A stretch of DNA of 20,392 bases from an uncultured Eubacterium sp. (GTDB taxonomy: Bacteria; Bacillota; Clostridia; Peptostreptococcales; Anaerovoracaceae). The stretch covers positions 1-20,392 of the forward strand of contig CAJJPZ010000022.1 in the NCBI GenBank assembly GCA_905193765.1, written 5' to 3'. The notes beneath the pieces were generated by a model. The model made no database searches, was not told the DNA's origin, and saw only the letters and a list, made by a program, of their open reading frames with translations. Shown piece after piece: positions 13,899-20,392 of this stretch (position 1 is the first letter of the stretch; each line of letters begins with the position of its first letter). A program made the translations under genes and the position numbers.

Positions 13899-14978
13899 AT
13901 GAAAAAAACACCTGCAGAAAAAAAATATCTTGATATATGGACGGCGCGGATAACAGGTGAGGACATACTTTCCCGGGACGGACTGGATATGTATACCGAA
14001 GGAAAGCTCAGAGAAGTACTGCAGTTCACTTATGAGGACAGTATCTTTTACCGGGAAGAGCTGGGAACTTGTGAACTTTTCCCTGGAATACTGGAGCTTC
14101 AGGGGGGCGAGTTCATGGACGCCTTCGGGAAACTGCCGCTGATGTCGTCGGAGGATCTGAGAGCGCGGGGGATAGATCTTCTCTGCGTGAGGCCCGGGGA
14201 TATCAGCAGGATAGTCACGCTGGACACAGGCGGGACGACAGGCAAACCGAAGCGTATATATTTCACCCATGAAGACCAGCAGCTGACGGTTGATTACTTC
14301 GGCAACGGCATGCAGCTCATCGTGGACGATACGGACTGCGTCATGATACTGATGCCGGCGCAGATACCAGGCTCCATAGGCAAGCTCCTTTCAGAGGGGC
14401 TGCAGAACTTCGGCGTCAGGGTCATCGAATACGGACTGCCGGGCTTTTTCCCGGGGCCCGACGGCAGATGCGACGACGGTGAAGTGGATGAGATCATAGA
14501 TATCATGAAGCGGGAAGGCGTGACTTCTGTGGTGGCGCTGCCTACACATATGAGGGCCGTGGCGGAGGCGGCCGGCGGAAGTCTGAGTCTCCGCAGCATG
14601 CTGCTGAGCGCAGAGTATGTGCCGGAGGAGGACGTCATGCTCTTCGAGGAACGTTTCGGATGCAGGGTATATGAGCATTACGGGATGACAGAGATGGGGC
14701 TGGGCTGCGCGGTGAGCTGCGGACACGGAGACGGGTATCATATCCGCGAGGCTGACCTTTACATAGAGATCATCGATCCCGAGACGGGACGTGTCCTACA
14801 TGATGATACACCCGGGGAAGTTGTGTTTACGACGCTTACGAGAAAGGGCATGCCATTCATAAGATACAGGACCGGCGACATGAGCCGGTGGATAACGGAG
14901 CCCTGCCCCTGCGGCAGTGTGCTGAAGCGGCTTGCCAGAGTCAACGACAGAAACGAAGTCAAAGGTTATTTGAGATAA
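13899..14978 (+). CDS. AMP-dependent ligase of the phenylacetate-CoA ligase type, lacking the C-terminal domain
   Basis: An ANL-superfamily adenylating protein of 359 aa. LDTGGTTGKPKRI (108-120) is the phosphate loop, YEHYGMTE (258-265) the aromatic and Thr-Glu ATP motif, and YRTGD near the end the ribose-binding Asp. The N-terminus resembles phenylacetate-CoA ligases (TYEDSIFYREEL). Those enzymes are about 430-440 aa; here the protein ends at VNDRNEVKGYLR, so the C-terminal lid domain that closes for thioesterification is missing. It may only adenylate an acid, or use a separate partner. The ribosome site AGAGGAG is unusually far, about 15 bases from the ATG; no other start is available. It matches the DVU_1553-family ligase by type and neighbours. 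The natural acid is unknown. Confidence 0.85.
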   Translation: MKKTPAEKKYLDIWTARITGEDILSRDGLDMYTEGKLREVLQFTYEDSIFYREELGTCELFPGILELQGGEFMDAFGKLPLMSSEDLRARGIDLLCVRPGDISRIVTLDTGGTTGKPKRIYFTHEDQQLTVDYFGNGMQLIVDDTDCVMILMPAQIPGSIGKLLSEGLQNFGVRVIEYGLPGFFPGPDGRCDDGEVDEIIDIMKREGVTSVVALPTHMRAVAEAAGGSLSLRSMLLSAEYVPEEDVMLFEERFGCRVYEHYGMTEMGLGCAVSCGHGDGYHIREADLYIEIIDPETGRVLHDDTPGEVVFTTLTRKGMPFIRYRTGDMSRWITEPCPCGSVLKRLARVNDRNEVKGYLR

Positions 14979-14988
14979 GGAGGAAACT

Positions 14989-15810
14989 ATGGCTGAAAAA
15001 GTATCATACCATGCCAGAGATCTGATAGAGAAGGGCGAGGATTTTGTTATCGCCAAGGTAGTGGAGACCAGCGGATCCACGCCGAGAAAAAAGGGTGCGG
15101 TGCTGCTGATGAGAAAAGACGGCAGGACTATAGGGACAGTAGGAGGCGGACTGCTTGAAGCGGAGACGGAGAAGCTCTGCAGGAAGACTTTCGAGACAAA
15201 AGAGAAGACCCATGTGTACGATTTCGTTCTCAACGATGAGAAGAAGAATGCTCTGGACATGGGATGCGGCGGGGACGCCTCAGTGCAGATAGATTATATC
15301 GAAGCTGCTGATCCGGGGGATTTCATCAAGGAATTCAAACTCATGGACACAGCGTATATCTTCGGGGGAGGGCATGTGGCTTACGCACTGGAACCCGTGC
15401 TCAGACATGTGGATTTCAAGACTGTCATAGTGGACGACCGCGAGGAGTATTCCAATCCTGAGAGGTACCCGAATGCTGAACGCACCATCGTATGTGACAA
15501 CTTCGATCATGCTTTCGATGAACTGGAACTTGATGAAAACAGCTATATCATAATCGTGACAAGAGGTCACAGAGGCGATCTGCAGGTACTGAGAGGCGCT
15601 TTGAAGCAGCCTTATGCATATCTTGGTATGATCGGCAGCAGACGCAAAAATAACAAGCTCTATGAGACTCTGAAGGGCGAAGGCGTCACAGACGAACAGC
15701 TGGCTACCGTGCATGCACCGATAGGTCTGGAGATAGGTTCGGAGACTCCGGAAGAGATAGCAATAAGCATCGTTGCTGAGATCATCGACGTGAGGTCAAA
15801 GCTTGATTAG
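14989..15810 (+). CDS. XdhC/CoxI-family molybdoenzyme maturation factor
   Basis: A 273-aa protein with both XdhC domains. The N-terminal part has ETSGSTPRKKGAVLLM and GTVGGGLLEAE, ending with the MGCGGDASVQIDYI strand. The C-terminal Rossmann part opens IFGGGHVAYAL (124-134) and includes VDDREEYSNPERYP, TRGHRGD and GMIGSRRKN. XdhC proteins bind the finished molybdenum cofactor, assist its sulfuration and insert it into xanthine dehydrogenase/aldehyde oxidoreductase-type hydroxylases. AAGGAGG lies seven bases before the ATG. The stop overlaps the next gene's TTG start by eight bases. This gene is the strongest link between the operon and molybdo-hydroxylase maturation. Confidence 0.92.
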   Translation: MAEKVSYHARDLIEKGEDFVIAKVVETSGSTPRKKGAVLLMRKDGRTIGTVGGGLLEAETEKLCRKTFETKEKTHVYDFVLNDEKKNALDMGCGGDASVQIDYIEAADPGDFIKEFKLMDTAYIFGGGHVAYALEPVLRHVDFKTVIVDDREEYSNPERYPNAERTIVCDNFDHAFDELELDENSYIIIVTRGHRGDLQVLRGALKQPYAYLGMIGSRRKNNKLYETLKGEGVTDEQLATVHAPIGLEIGSETPEEIAISIVAEIIDVRSKLD

Positions 15811-17035
15811 TGCAGTGGTGCTGGCGGCGGGCTATTCATCCCGCATGGGCAGCTTCAAGCCTCTGCTGACCGTGGGAGAAGTGCCGGCTCTGGAAAGATT
15901 GATCGCAGGCATAAAAGAAGCAGGAATAAAGAATATCGCTGTCGTCACCGGATACCGGCATGAACTGCTGCAGCCGGTGATCAGGTCGATGTCAGGAGAC
16001 GGGACTGTGATCGTCGAGGCGTACAACGCTGGTTTCGACAGCGGCATGTTCTCGTCGATAAAGACAGGGATCGCCAAAGTCAGAGAAGTCTTCCCGGACA
16101 GCGAAGGCTGTTTTCTGATGCCTGTGGACTGCCCTCTGATAGACAGCAAAGTAATAACAACGCTGGAAGAGACGGTGATGTGTTCCGGAGATACAGTGAG
16201 AGACAGTTTCGCCGTACCTGTTTTCGAAGGGAAAAAAGGGCATCCTCTATATGTCCCGGCGGGGTATGCGGAGGAGATATGCAGCTACGACGGACCGGGA
16301 GGACTCAAAGGTATCACCGATAAATACTGGGACAGGATGCTCAGGGTGCCGGTGGATTCCGAGGGCTGTATACTGGATATGGATACTCCCGAAGGCTACA
16401 GAGAGATAGAGGATTTCCTGGCGGCCGGATGTGTCAGAGAAAGTCTTGAGCAGCTCGCAAAGGGCAGACGCATAACCCTGGTGAGACATGGTCAGACGCA
16501 GCAGCACGATGAGAAGATGTTTATCGGACAGTACGATGTGCCTCTCAGTGAAGAGGGTGAGATGCAGATAGAGCTCAGCGCAGGAAAACTGGTGGAAATG
16601 GACCTGGAACCCGACAGGATCTACTGCAGCGACCTTTCCCGGGCGGTGAGTTCGGCCGGTATCATAGCCGAAAAAATGTTTGCCGATCCTGCTGAACATA
16701 TATGCCCCGTGAAAGGACTGAGGGAGATTGATCTGGGATCATGGGACGGCAGGCCTGTACGCGAGATAAAGGAGCAGTATCCTGAGGAATACAGTCGCAG
16801 AGGACAGGACATGTTCGTGTTCAAGACCGGCAACAGATCGGAAAATTTCTATGACATGCAGTACAGGGCGGTGAGAGCTCTCAGGCAGATACTGAAAGCA
16901 GACAGCAGCAGAGACATCCTTATAGTCACCCACAGCGGGATTATCAGAGCGCTGCAGAACAATCTCCGGGGACTGCGTGTGGACGACGGATGGGAAAGCA
17001 TACCAAAGGGCAGTTTTGTTGTTATGGAAAACTAA
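15803..17035 (+). CDS. MobA/MocA-like nucleotidyltransferase fused to a histidine phosphatase
   Basis: Residues 1 to about 208 form an NTP-transferase like MocA/MobA: VVLAAGYSSRMG (5-16), KPLL, VVTGY and MPVDCPL (106-112) with the metal-binding Asp109. MocA adds CMP, and MobA adds GMP, to the pterin cofactor. Residues from about 221 form a histidine phosphatase: LVRHGQT (226-232, phospho-accepting His229), GQYDVPLSEEG, YCSDLSRA and VTHSG (second His377), as in phosphoglycerate mutase/CobC-type enzymes. The start is TTG 15803 inside the xdhC end. GAGGT (15792-15796) lies six bases before it and the fold begins at once, so the rare start is well supported. It resembles the DVU_1551 group for the first domain. 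A paired nucleotide transfer and phosphatase step is inferred. Confidence 0.88.
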   Translation: MISAVVLAAGYSSRMGSFKPLLTVGEVPALERLIAGIKEAGIKNIAVVTGYRHELLQPVIRSMSGDGTVIVEAYNAGFDSGMFSSIKTGIAKVREVFPDSEGCFLMPVDCPLIDSKVITTLEETVMCSGDTVRDSFAVPVFEGKKGHPLYVPAGYAEEICSYDGPGGLKGITDKYWDRMLRVPVDSEGCILDMDTPEGYREIEDFLAAGCVRESLEQLAKGRRITLVRHGQTQQHDEKMFIGQYDVPLSEEGEMQIELSAGKLVEMDLEPDRIYCSDLSRAVSSAGIIAEKMFADPAEHICPVKGLREIDLGSWDGRPVREIKEQYPEEYSRRGQDMFVFKTGNRSENFYDMQYRAVRALRQILKADSSRDILIVTHSGIIRALQNNLRGLRVDDGWESIPKGSFVVMEN

Positions 17036-17077
17036 TGTCGCGGATGTGTTTTTGTGACATGAAATATGTGATTTTTG

Positions 17078-17113
17078 AAAACGATACTAACAAGTTTGCG
17101 GTATCGTTTTTTT
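17078..17113 (+). terminator. Intrinsic terminator of the radical SAM-XdhC operon
   Basis: The stem AAAACGATAC (17078-17087) with GTATCGTTTT (17101-17110) has a 13-base loop and ends in a run of seven T. It lies 43 bases after the last stop of the operon. Confidence 0.85.
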
Positions 17114-17273
17114 ATGCTTATATATATAGGAAGCAAATAGCGTGAAAATTGGATAAGCTTCTGAAGCGTTGCGCCGCAATGGATTTTACCAATGCATATA
17201 TAAGAAAACTTTTTCCTTGTGGGAGGAAATTTTTTTCCGAAATGCGGATTTTGTAGATTTTTTGTTTTTTTTG

Positions 17274-17282
17274 TGATATAAT
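17274..17282 (+). promoter_or_regulatory. Extended -10 promoter of the rnf operon
   Basis: TGATATAAT is a perfect TATAAT with a TGn extension; poly-T lies upstream and no ideal -35 box is seen. It shares GTGATATAAT with the orphan riboswitch promoter at 9512-9521. It implies an untranslated leader of about 170 bases before rnfC. Confidence 0.55.
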
Positions 17283-17392
17283 CTGTACCGTGCAAAATTT
17301 TTGGTTTTTTCAGATATGAAAATAGAATTTTAGGAGTAATGGAATCGTTCTATACTAAAATCAAATGAAGCACTGATTTTTTTTCCTGCCGT

Positions 17393-17417
17393 GGTAATGT
17401 ATACCGTATACTTTACC
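17393..17417. promoter_or_regulatory. Near-perfect palindrome before rnfC
   Basis: GGTAA.GTATAC.GTATAC.TTACC is a 25-base inverted repeat broken only at the centre and at one symmetrical T/T position. CCGT (17389-17392) and ACGG (17421-17424) extend it as a hairpin. It ends about 30 bases before the rnfC ribosome site. It could be an operator or a structured leader; no T-run follows, so it is not a simple terminator. Confidence 0.45.
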
Positions 17418-17457
17418 GGGACGGTCAGAGAATTGAGAAGGAAAGGAAGGTTTTGAA

Positions 17458-18777
17458 ATGGGACAGCAAGGAAAGCACCTGAATAGCGTAAAAGTCAGTC
17501 ATGAAAAACATACTGCCGGATGTGCGACTGAAAAAATGGCTATTCCCGAAACTGTCTGCATCTCAATGTCACAGCACATAGGGGCTCCATGCAAGCCTCT
17601 GGTTGCTAAGGGCGACACTGTAAAAGTGGGTCAGCTCATCGGAGATACAGATGCATTTGTGAGCGCTCCGATTCACTCGAGTGTATCAGGAACGGTCAAA
17701 GAAATTTCATCTATCAGATCCGCAATGGGTGGAGAAGATCAGGTGATAGTCATAGAGACGGACGGCAAGCAGGAGGTCAGCGAAGACGTCAAGCCACCGG
17801 CTGTAACCGATTTTGACAGCTTCATCGCTGCAGTAAGAGCCAGTGGCGTGGTTGGTCTGGGAGGAGCATCATTCCCTACACACATCAAGCTCAATCCGAA
17901 GAACCTGGACGAAGTGGACACACTCATCGTCAACGGAGCGGAATGTGAACCGTTCATAACATCAGACCACAGGCTGATGCTTGAGAATGCGGATTATATC
18001 GTCAAGGGCATCATGGCGATAATGAAATACCTCGGTCTTAAAAAAGCACATATAGGCGTTGAGGAGAACAAACCTGATGCGATAGAGAACCTCAGGAAGA
18101 CTATCGCTGATATGGGTCACTCGGATGTCATTGAAGTGAATGTGCTGAGAGCAAGATACCCTCAGGGCGCAGAAAGAGTAATGGTATATGAGGTGACAGG
18201 CAAGACCCTGGATGCAGGAATGCTCCCGGCTCAGCTTGGTATAATCCTTTCGAATGTGACGACCATCGCATTCATAGGCCAGTACCTGGAGACAGGAAGA
18301 CCTCTGACTACGAAGAGACTCACAGTGGACGGCAATGCAGTCGCTGAACCTAAGAACATCATAGTTCCTATCGGAACGAGGATCGCTGACGTCATCGCAG
18401 CATGCGGAGGCTACAAGGCTGAACCTAAGAAGATACTCATGGGCGGACCGATGATGGGACGAGCTGTGTTCTCCGACGAACTTCCTGTTGTCAAGAACAA
18501 TAACGCAATACTGGCGTTCGACGGACCTCAGGCTCTGATACCTGAGGAAACAGGATGCATCAAGTGCGGAATGTGCCACAGGGCATGTCCGTTCAACCTG
18601 CTGCCGGTTTCAATCGCAGCAGCGTACAAGGCAGAAAACACAGACAAGCTCGGTACACTCAAGGTAATGCAGTGCATGGAATGCGGAAGCTGTTCCTACG
18701 TATGTCCTGCAAGAAGACCTCTGAGCTTCATCAATAAAATGGCAAAGGGAATGTTGAAGGAGGCGGCTAACAAATAA
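17458..18777 (+). CDS. rnfC: RnfC, Rnf ferredoxin:NAD+ oxidoreductase iron-sulfur subunit
   Basis: The peripheral subunit of the Rnf complex, which passes electrons from ferredoxin to NAD+ while pumping Na+ or H+. The N-terminal MSQHIGAPCKPLVAKGDTVKVGQLIG is the RnfC barrel-sandwich segment, and GLGGASFPTHIKL is the flavin/NADH-binding Rossmann region. Two ferredoxin-like cluster motifs follow: CxxCxxCxxxC at 367/370/373/377 and at 406/409/412/416, each binding [4Fe-4S]. At 439 aa the length is normal. The ATG follows GGAAGG. It is the first gene of the operon; rnfD begins on the last base of its stop codon. The gene order C-D-G-E matches acetogens and other clostridia. Confidence 0.96.
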   Translation: MGQQGKHLNSVKVSHEKHTAGCATEKMAIPETVCISMSQHIGAPCKPLVAKGDTVKVGQLIGDTDAFVSAPIHSSVSGTVKEISSIRSAMGGEDQVIVIETDGKQEVSEDVKPPAVTDFDSFIAAVRASGVVGLGGASFPTHIKLNPKNLDEVDTLIVNGAECEPFITSDHRLMLENADYIVKGIMAIMKYLGLKKAHIGVEENKPDAIENLRKTIADMGHSDVIEVNVLRARYPQGAERVMVYEVTGKTLDAGMLPAQLGIILSNVTTIAFIGQYLETGRPLTTKRLTVDGNAVAEPKNIIVPIGTRIADVIAACGGYKAEPKKILMGGPMMGRAVFSDELPVVKNNNAILAFDGPQALIPEETGCIKCGMCHRACPFNLLPVSIAAAYKAENTDKLGTLKVMQCMECGSCSYVCPARRPLSFINKMAKGMLKEAANK

Positions 18778-19766
18778 TGGATAACAGATTTCATAGCAAT
18801 TTAACTGTATCATCAGCGCCTCATCAGGTAGGCCCTGTAAGTACACAGAAAATAATGTCGATGGTGCTCATCGCACTGATACCTGCTTTTGCAGTCGGCA
18901 TATATCAGTTCGGATACAGAGTCATAACTCTGACAGCAGTATGCGTGATCGCATGCGTGGTATTCGAATATCTGATGAACAAGATAATGAAAAGAACACA
19001 GACTATCGGGGATATGAGTGCTGTTGTGACAGGCGTGCTCATCGCATTCAATCTCCCTGCAGGACTGCCTTACTGGATCGCAGTAGTAGGATGTCTTGCA
19101 GCTATAGTTGTAGTAAAACAGCTTTACGGCGGTATCGGACAGAACCTCGTCAACCCTGCAGTCACAGCCAGGATATTCCTGTTCATCGCTTTTGCGACTG
19201 AGATGACTACATGGCCGACAGCAAGAGGAATGTCAGGCGTTGACGCAGTGACGTCAGCAACTCCGCTGGGAGTACTGTCCCACGGTGGTATGTCTCTGGA
19301 TGCTGTCAGAGAAGCAGGCTTCTCGAATCTCGATCTCTTCCTTGGAAACACAGGCGGATGTATCGGTGAAGTGAGTGCTCTTGCTATAATCATCGGAGGA
19401 CTGTTCCTTATATTCAGAAAAGTGATCTCAGCGCATATCCCGGTAGCGTTCATAGCTACAGTATTCGTACTGGGATTCATCTGGGGCGGTCTGGACGGAG
19501 CTGTTTTCCACATCTGCGCAGGCGGCGTTATGCTCGGTGCATTCTTCTGTGCTACAGATTATGTAACATCACCGACACTCCCTGCAGGAAAGATCATATT
19601 CGGTATCGGATGCGGTCTGTTCACGATGCTCATAAGGATCTTCGGTTCATATCCTGAAGGCGTTTCATTCGCTATACTGCTTATGAACATCCTGACTCCT
19701 TACATCGACAGGATCTGTGAACGCATGATGTATCCGGCACCTAAGAAAGCGAAGGGAGGAGAGTAA
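18777..19766 (+). CDS. rnfD: RnfD, membrane subunit of the Rnf complex
   Basis: A 329-aa polytopic membrane protein with many hydrophobic segments, for example MVLIALIPAFAVGIYQF, VVTGVLIAFNLPAGLPYWIAVVGCLAAIVVV and FGIGCGLFTMLIRIFG. DAVTSATPLG (156-165) matches the segment that carries covalent FMN in RnfD/NqrB, with Thr162 the likely attachment site. The FCATDYVTSPTLPAGKIIFG stretch is strongly typical. It would take part in ion transport through the membrane. ATG 18777 overlaps the rnfC stop by one base, so translation is probably coupled. One base separates its stop from the rnfG start. Confidence 0.95.
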   Translation: MDNRFHSNLTVSSAPHQVGPVSTQKIMSMVLIALIPAFAVGIYQFGYRVITLTAVCVIACVVFEYLMNKIMKRTQTIGDMSAVVTGVLIAFNLPAGLPYWIAVVGCLAAIVVVKQLYGGIGQNLVNPAVTARIFLFIAFATEMTTWPTARGMSGVDAVTSATPLGVLSHGGMSLDAVREAGFSNLDLFLGNTGGCIGEVSALAIIIGGLFLIFRKVISAHIPVAFIATVFVLGFIWGGLDGAVFHICAGGVMLGAFFCATDYVTSPTLPAGKIIFGIGCGLFTMLIRIFGSYPEGVSFAILLMNILTPYIDRICERMMYPAPKKAKGGE

Positions 19767-19767
19767 A

Positions 19768-20322
19768 ATGAACAGTAACAGTAATTTCAAAGAAAACATC
19801 TTCCCTGCTATGATCCTGGTCATCATATGTCTCGTAGTGACACTTGCTCTGGCCGGAACATACAGCGTGGCCAACCCTATCATCATACAGAACCAGCAGA
19901 AATCAGCGGATGAAGCAAGACAGGAGGTACTTCCTGACGGAGACGGTTTCACTCAGTATGACGGTAAGCTGGCAGAAGGCGTGGAAGACTGCTACATAGC
20001 AGACAACAAAGCCGGAATAGCTGTGACAGCCGGATACAAGGGATTCGGCGGAACTGTCAAAGTCATGATCGGTATAGATGCTGACGGTAAAGTCACAGGT
20101 GTTAAAGTAACGGAGCATTCGGAGACGCCGGGTCTCGGTACGAAGGCTGCCGATCCGGAATATCTGAAGCAGTATAAAGGTGTTGCTGAAGCCCCTGAAG
20201 CCAGCATAAAGGACGACAAGAACGTCGATGCTGTTACAGGTGCCACTATAACATCAAATGCTGTGTACAACTCCGTGAAAGAAGCTTTAGCTCAGTTCAA
20301 GGAATGCGGAGGTGTTAAATAA
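19768..20322 (+). CDS. rnfG: RnfG, FMN-carrying subunit of the Rnf complex
   Basis: A 184-aa protein with one N-terminal membrane anchor (FPAMILVIICLVVTLALAGTY) and an extracytoplasmic FMN-binding domain. GYKGFGGTVKVMIGIDADGKVTGVKV and HSETPGLGTKA are the family core. VDAVTGATITSNAV (153-166) holds the S/T-G-A-T-x-T motif in which the final Thr (162) receives FMN through a phosphoester bond, added by the ApbE flavin transferase; that gene is not in this window. GGGAGGAG lies just before the ATG. The stop TAATG overlaps the rnfE start. Confidence 0.95.
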   Translation: MNSNSNFKENIFPAMILVIICLVVTLALAGTYSVANPIIIQNQQKSADEARQEVLPDGDGFTQYDGKLAEGVEDCYIADNKAGIAVTAGYKGFGGTVKVMIGIDADGKVTGVKVTEHSETPGLGTKAADPEYLKQYKGVAEAPEASIKDDKNVDAVTGATITSNAVYNSVKEALAQFKECGGVK

Positions 20323-20392
20323 TGGGAGAGAACAACAGCAAACTGAGCGTTCTGACTAAAGGCATAATCAAGGAAAACCCTGTACTGGTGCT
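20322..20392 (+). CDS. rnfE: RnfE, membrane subunit of the Rnf complex (5' part only)
   Basis: The first 23 codons (MGENNSKLSVLTKGIIKENP and on) are in the window. GIIKENPVLV is the conserved start of RnfE/NqrD, which normally continues into a short membrane protein of about 200 residues. The ATG overlaps the rnfG stop as TAATG. The window edge cuts the gene; rnfA and rnfB are expected beyond it. Confidence 0.88.
   Translation, partial: MGENNSKLSVLTKGIIKENPVLV

Larger units (their letters stand above)
17114..17457. other. Upstream region of the rnf operon
   Basis: This gene-free stretch is AT-rich with several T-runs. It contains the proposed rnf promoter and a long near-palindrome just before the rnfC ribosome site. 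A nine-codon frame at 17339-17368 has AGGAG only two bases from its ATG and is not convincing. I recognise no RNA family in it. Confidence 0.4.

Noticed and set aside
17339..17368. Nine-codon possible leader peptide in the rnf upstream region
   Set aside because: AGGAG is only two bases from the ATG and no regulatory codon pattern or attenuator accompanies it.
17962..18579. 205-codon frame antisense to rnfC
   Set aside because: Shadow of a strongly conserved gene with no supporting signals.
1..20392. CRISPR arrays, tRNA or rRNA genes, insertion sequences
   Set aside because: No regularly spaced repeats, tRNA-like folds, rRNA segments or transposase frames were seen.

Overview
The window looks like a chromosomal segment of an anaerobic, low-to-mid GC Clostridia-type Firmicute, perhaps a Peptostreptococcales/Anaerovoracaceae-like amino-acid fermenter. 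The reasons are strong AGGAGG ribosome sites, intrinsic terminators, a tungstate-specific TupABC importer, an Rnf complex in the C-D-G-E order, and genes for molybdenum/tungsten enzyme maturation. The lineage is an inference from gene content. The theme is molybdenum/tungsten cofactor (Moco/Wco) supply and use, linked to ferredoxin-based energy conservation.

Region 1 (1-4893, + strand). After the last codons of an unknown upstream gene come a MoaD/ThiS-like sulfur carrier, a ThiF/MoeB-like activating enzyme, MobB, MoeA, and a second MoeA fused to a periplasmic-binding-protein-like domain. They are tightly packed and end at a hairpin that also serves the opposite strand. Region 2 (3926-9260, - strand). 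tupA, tupB and tupC form a tungstate ABC importer, followed by an acetolactate-synthase-like gene. A leader RNA resembling the Moco/Wco riboswitch, with its own terminator, precedes tupA. The acetolactate synthase frame has no stop at its conserved end and runs about 0.9 kb antisense into the MoeA fusion gene.

Region 3 (9260-10940). A second Moco-like riboswitch lies on the + strand with a terminator but no gene behind it. It faces the 3' end of an unrecognised acidic 330-residue protein on the - strand. The two riboswitches share a core. The + strand copy carries an extra stem of about 39 nt that the tup copy lacks, which fits a Moco (full) versus tungsten-cofactor (compact) pair.

Region 4 (10943-17113, + strand). 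A promoter-to-terminator operon encodes a very cysteine-rich radical SAM protein (TrsS-like), a methyltransferase (TrsM-like), a C_GCAxxG_C_C protein, a shortened AMP-ligase, an XdhC-family protein, and a MobA-like nucleotidyltransferase fused to a histidine phosphatase. From memory of family naming, this matches the DVU_1551-1556 neighbourhood of Desulfovibrio vulgaris, which lies beside an aldehyde oxidoreductase. Its chemistry is, as far as I know, undescribed, and it is the best candidate here for a new system. Region 5 (17274-20392, + strand) is the start of an rnfCDGE operon.

Overall, Region 1 builds and loads the pterin cofactor, Region 2 imports tungstate under cofactor feedback, Region 4 probably matures a Mo/W hydroxylase or aldehyde oxidoreductase, and Rnf couples the resulting reduced ferredoxin to an ion gradient. 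No Mo/W enzyme itself is inside the window.
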